Origin: DATDVD01 sp035290065 | Lineage (GTDB): Bacteria; Pseudomonadota; Gammaproteobacteria; Coxiellales; Coxiellaceae | NCBI GenBank assembly: GCA_035290065.1 | Contig: DATDVD010000138.1 | Span: 1 to 7,283 of the forward strand | Reading direction: 5' to 3' | DNA: 7,283 nt | Part shown: in pieces, positions 5,540 through 7,283 of the stretch | How positions within the stretch are numbered: the first letter of the stretch is position 1 | How the letters are laid out: the number at the start of each line of letters is the position of its first letter | Made by a program: the position numbers and the translations under genes | Notes under the pieces: model-generated | Database searches by the model: none | Told to the model about the DNA's origin: nothing | Seen by the model: only the letters and a program-made list of their open reading frames with translations

Positions 5540-7283
5540 TACGAAGGCCTCCAGTGTTTTTCTTCCAACAAATAGTAATCCATGATCTGGCGGGCAGCAT
5601 GCGCGGCTTTATGAGTATGTTCTACGACAATCACAACGACAATTTGAGGGTGATCAATGGGTGCAAAACTAATAAATAAATCATTGTCGCGTAAATTTTT
5701 TGCAATTTTAGATTGATCTTCATTTTCCGTATTGGCTTCTCGTTTGTGGGAGACTTGTGCCGTACCGGTTTTTGCTGCTACGGAATAGGGTGCATTTTTA
5801 CCAAAGTGCCAGCCTGTACCCGATTCTCCTACAATCACGTTGCGCATTCCTTCAATGACGGCATTCCAGTGTTGGTCTGCAATAGTAATAGGGGGTTTCG
5901 CTTCTAACGGTGGATTTACGGTGGACTCATTGGGTAATTGATAACTTTTTAATAAATGGGGTTTGAAACTTATTCCGCGCATGGCAATGGTTGACACAGC
6001 ACGTGCTAATTGAATAGGGGTAACCGCAATAAATCCTTGTCCAATGCCGGCGTTTACTGTATCACCCGGATACCAAGGTTTTCCTTGGGTTTTATGTTTC
6101 CATTCGGGTGAAGGCCGAATGCCGGGGGCTTCGCTAGGTAAATCAATACCCGTGTAATCGCCAAATCCAAAGGCTTTTAACACAGTATCCATTTGGTCAA
6201 TACCCATATTTAGGGCCAAGTGATAGAAGAAAATATCGCACGATACTGTAATGGCTTTTACTACATCCACCCATCCATGCCCGTGGTGTCGCCAATCATG
6301 AAAGACGTGATCGTAATGCGGTAATTTAAAAAACCCCGGATCAAACAGTTTAAAATTTTCATCAATAGCACCGATATTAAGGCCTTGCAGGGCGTAAAAA
6401 GGTTTAATGGTGGAGCCTGATGCCAATTCGGAGCGAATGGGCCGATTAAAAAGAGGATGATTTGGCATTTGCATGAGAGTTTGATACTCTTGATTCGTGA
6501 GTCCCGCCACAAATAAATTGGGATCGTAATCAGGTTTGCTGACATAGGCTAAAATTTCGCCGGTTCCGGGGTCCATGGCAATGATCGAACCATCTTCTCC
6601 TTCTAACGAGGCTTCAGCCACTGCTTGAAGTTTAGCATCTAATGTTAAATAGACTTTTGCACCGTCAATGGCGGCCTGTTTATTTAACACACGAATTAAC
6701 CGGCCTTTTACATCGGTTTCAGCTTCTTCGATGCCCATTTTTCCATGCAATAATGATTCATATATTTTTTCCACCCCAGCTTTTCCGACATAATCCGACG
6801 GTGAGTAATTACCACTATCCATGGCTTGCAATTCTTTCAAATTCATTCGGCCTACATGACCTAATGCGTGACTCGCTAAATGACCGCCTGGATAATAACG
6901 AATCATTTGATCTTGAATAATTACTCCCGGAAAACGATAGGCGTTTACATAAAAACGCGCTAAATCCGCATCGTTTAAATGAGATCGAAGAGGGACAGGT
7001 TGATAAGGTCGATAACGATAGAGTTCTTTTTTAAAGTGATGAATTTGCTCATCGGAAATAGATAATATTGTTTGTAATTGAGTGAGTGTTTCATCCAAAT
7101 TTTCTACGCGTTTGGGAATAATAGCTAAATTAATACTGGGAGTATTTTGGGCAAGCAATTCCTCGTTTCGGTCAAAAATTAAACCGCGGTTAGGCGCTAA
7201 TGGGATAATGGTCAATAAATTTTTCTGAGATAAAGTAGAGAAACGCGCGTGTTGAAATAATTGTAAATACATCAGGCGTCCTA
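5539..7283 (-). CDS. mrdA: PBP2, elongation-specific peptidoglycan D,D-transpeptidase (5' end cut by window)
   Basis: PBP2 is the class B penicillin-binding protein that crosslinks glycan made by RodA. The frame stays open through the right edge of the window. Residues G-R-L precede the ATG at 7272, so that Met is internal, and the cytoplasmic tail and membrane anchor lie outside. About 580 residues are visible, against 633 in E. coli PBP2. Counting from the Met at 7272, the N-terminal module starts near APNRGLIFDRN (26-36) and continues through YVGKAGVEKIYE (161-172). The transpeptidase domain has the three active-site motifs: STIK (287-290) with nucleophile S287, SCD (344-346; E. coli has SAD) and KTGTA (501-505). 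RYYPGGHLASHALG and RDWxxxGHG-like text also match PBP2 rather than PBP3/FtsI. It is the first visible gene of the unit and shares one base with rodA. Confidence 0.96.
   Translation of the reverse strand, partial: GRLMYLQLFQHARFSTLSQKNLLTIIPLAPNRGLIFDRNEELLAQNTPSINLAIIPKRVENLDETLTQLQTILSISDEQIHHFKKELYRYRPYQPVPLRSHLNDADLARFYVNAYRFPGVIIQDQMIRYYPGGHLASHALGHVGRMNLKELQAMDSGNYSPSDYVGKAGVEKIYESLLHGKMGIEEAETDVKGRLIRVLNKQAAIDGAKVYLTLDAKLQAVAEASLEGEDGSIIAMDPGTGEILAYVSKPDYDPNLFVAGLTNQEYQTLMQMPNHPLFNRPIRSELASGSTIKPFYALQGLNIGAIDENFKLFDPGFFKLPHYDHVFHDWRHHGHGWVDVVKAITVSCDIFFYHLALNMGIDQMDTVLKAFGFGDYTGIDLPSEAPGIRPSPEWKHKTQGKPWYPGDTVNAGIGQGFIAVTPIQLARAVSTIAMRGISFKPHLLKSYQLPNESTVNPPLEAKPPITIADQHWNAVIEGMRNVIVGESGTGWHFGKNAPYSVAAKTGTAQVSHKREANTENEDQSKIAKNLRDNDLFISFAPIDHPQIVVVIVVEHTHKAAHAARQIMDYYLLEEKHWRPS
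5548..5552 (-). promoter_or_regulatory. Strong ribosome binding site for rodA inside the 3' end of mrdA
   Basis: GGAGG on the minus strand lies 8 nt before the rodA ATG and within the last codons of mrdA. With the TAATG overlap it points to translational coupling of the PBP2/RodA pair, which would help keep the two partners in balance. Confidence 0.75.

Noticed and set aside
6261..6545. 94-codon minus-strand frame inside mrdA
   Set aside because: It is a shadow frame within the intact PBP2 transpeptidase domain.

Overview
The window looks like part of a gammaproteobacterial chromosome of low to moderate GC. LolD, PBP2, RodA and MltB all resemble their gammaproteobacterial counterparts, and mrdA-rodA-mltB is the classic cell-elongation cluster of that class. 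The AT-rich wobble positions and an orphan helical protein beside core genes would fit an intracellular Legionellales/Coxiella-like lineage. That placement is an inference from recall, not a database result.

Layout: a 5'-truncated lolD (ABC ATPase of the lipoprotein-sorting LolCDE complex) occupies the plus strand at 1-559. Everything else is on the minus strand and reads right to left as one compact, probably co-transcribed unit. It runs mrdA (PBP2, 5'-truncated by the window edge), rodA (SEDS glycosyltransferase), mltB (GH103 lytic transglycosylase), a TPR-methyltransferase fusion and an unrecognised 376-aa protein. The junctions are very tight: a 1-nt stop/start overlap for mrdA/rodA, 10 nt for rodA/mltB, a 44-nt overlap for mltB/TPR-methyltransferase, and 10 nt before the last gene. 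lolD and the last gene converge with only 9 nt between their stop codons. The operon promoter lies outside the window, no gene-free stretch exceeds 10 nt, and no intrinsic terminator with a U-tract is visible.

Function: PBP2 and RodA form the transpeptidase/glycosyltransferase core of the lateral-wall synthase, and MltB cleaves the glycan strands they make. The two downstream genes replace rlpA/dacA, which often follow rodA/mltB in other gammaproteobacteria. The first is a TPR scaffold joined to a class I SAM-dependent methyltransferase. The second has no recognised family, and its 3' end is built from GC-rich, hairpin-forming DNA that looks like an inserted palindromic repeat.

Most of the window is ordinary core-genome content. 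The parts deserving a second look are the orphan gene at 569-1699, the palindromic repeat that supplies its C-terminus, and the TPR-methyltransferase in the elongation operon. I see no clear sign of a defence system, mobile-element gene, CRISPR array or RNA gene.
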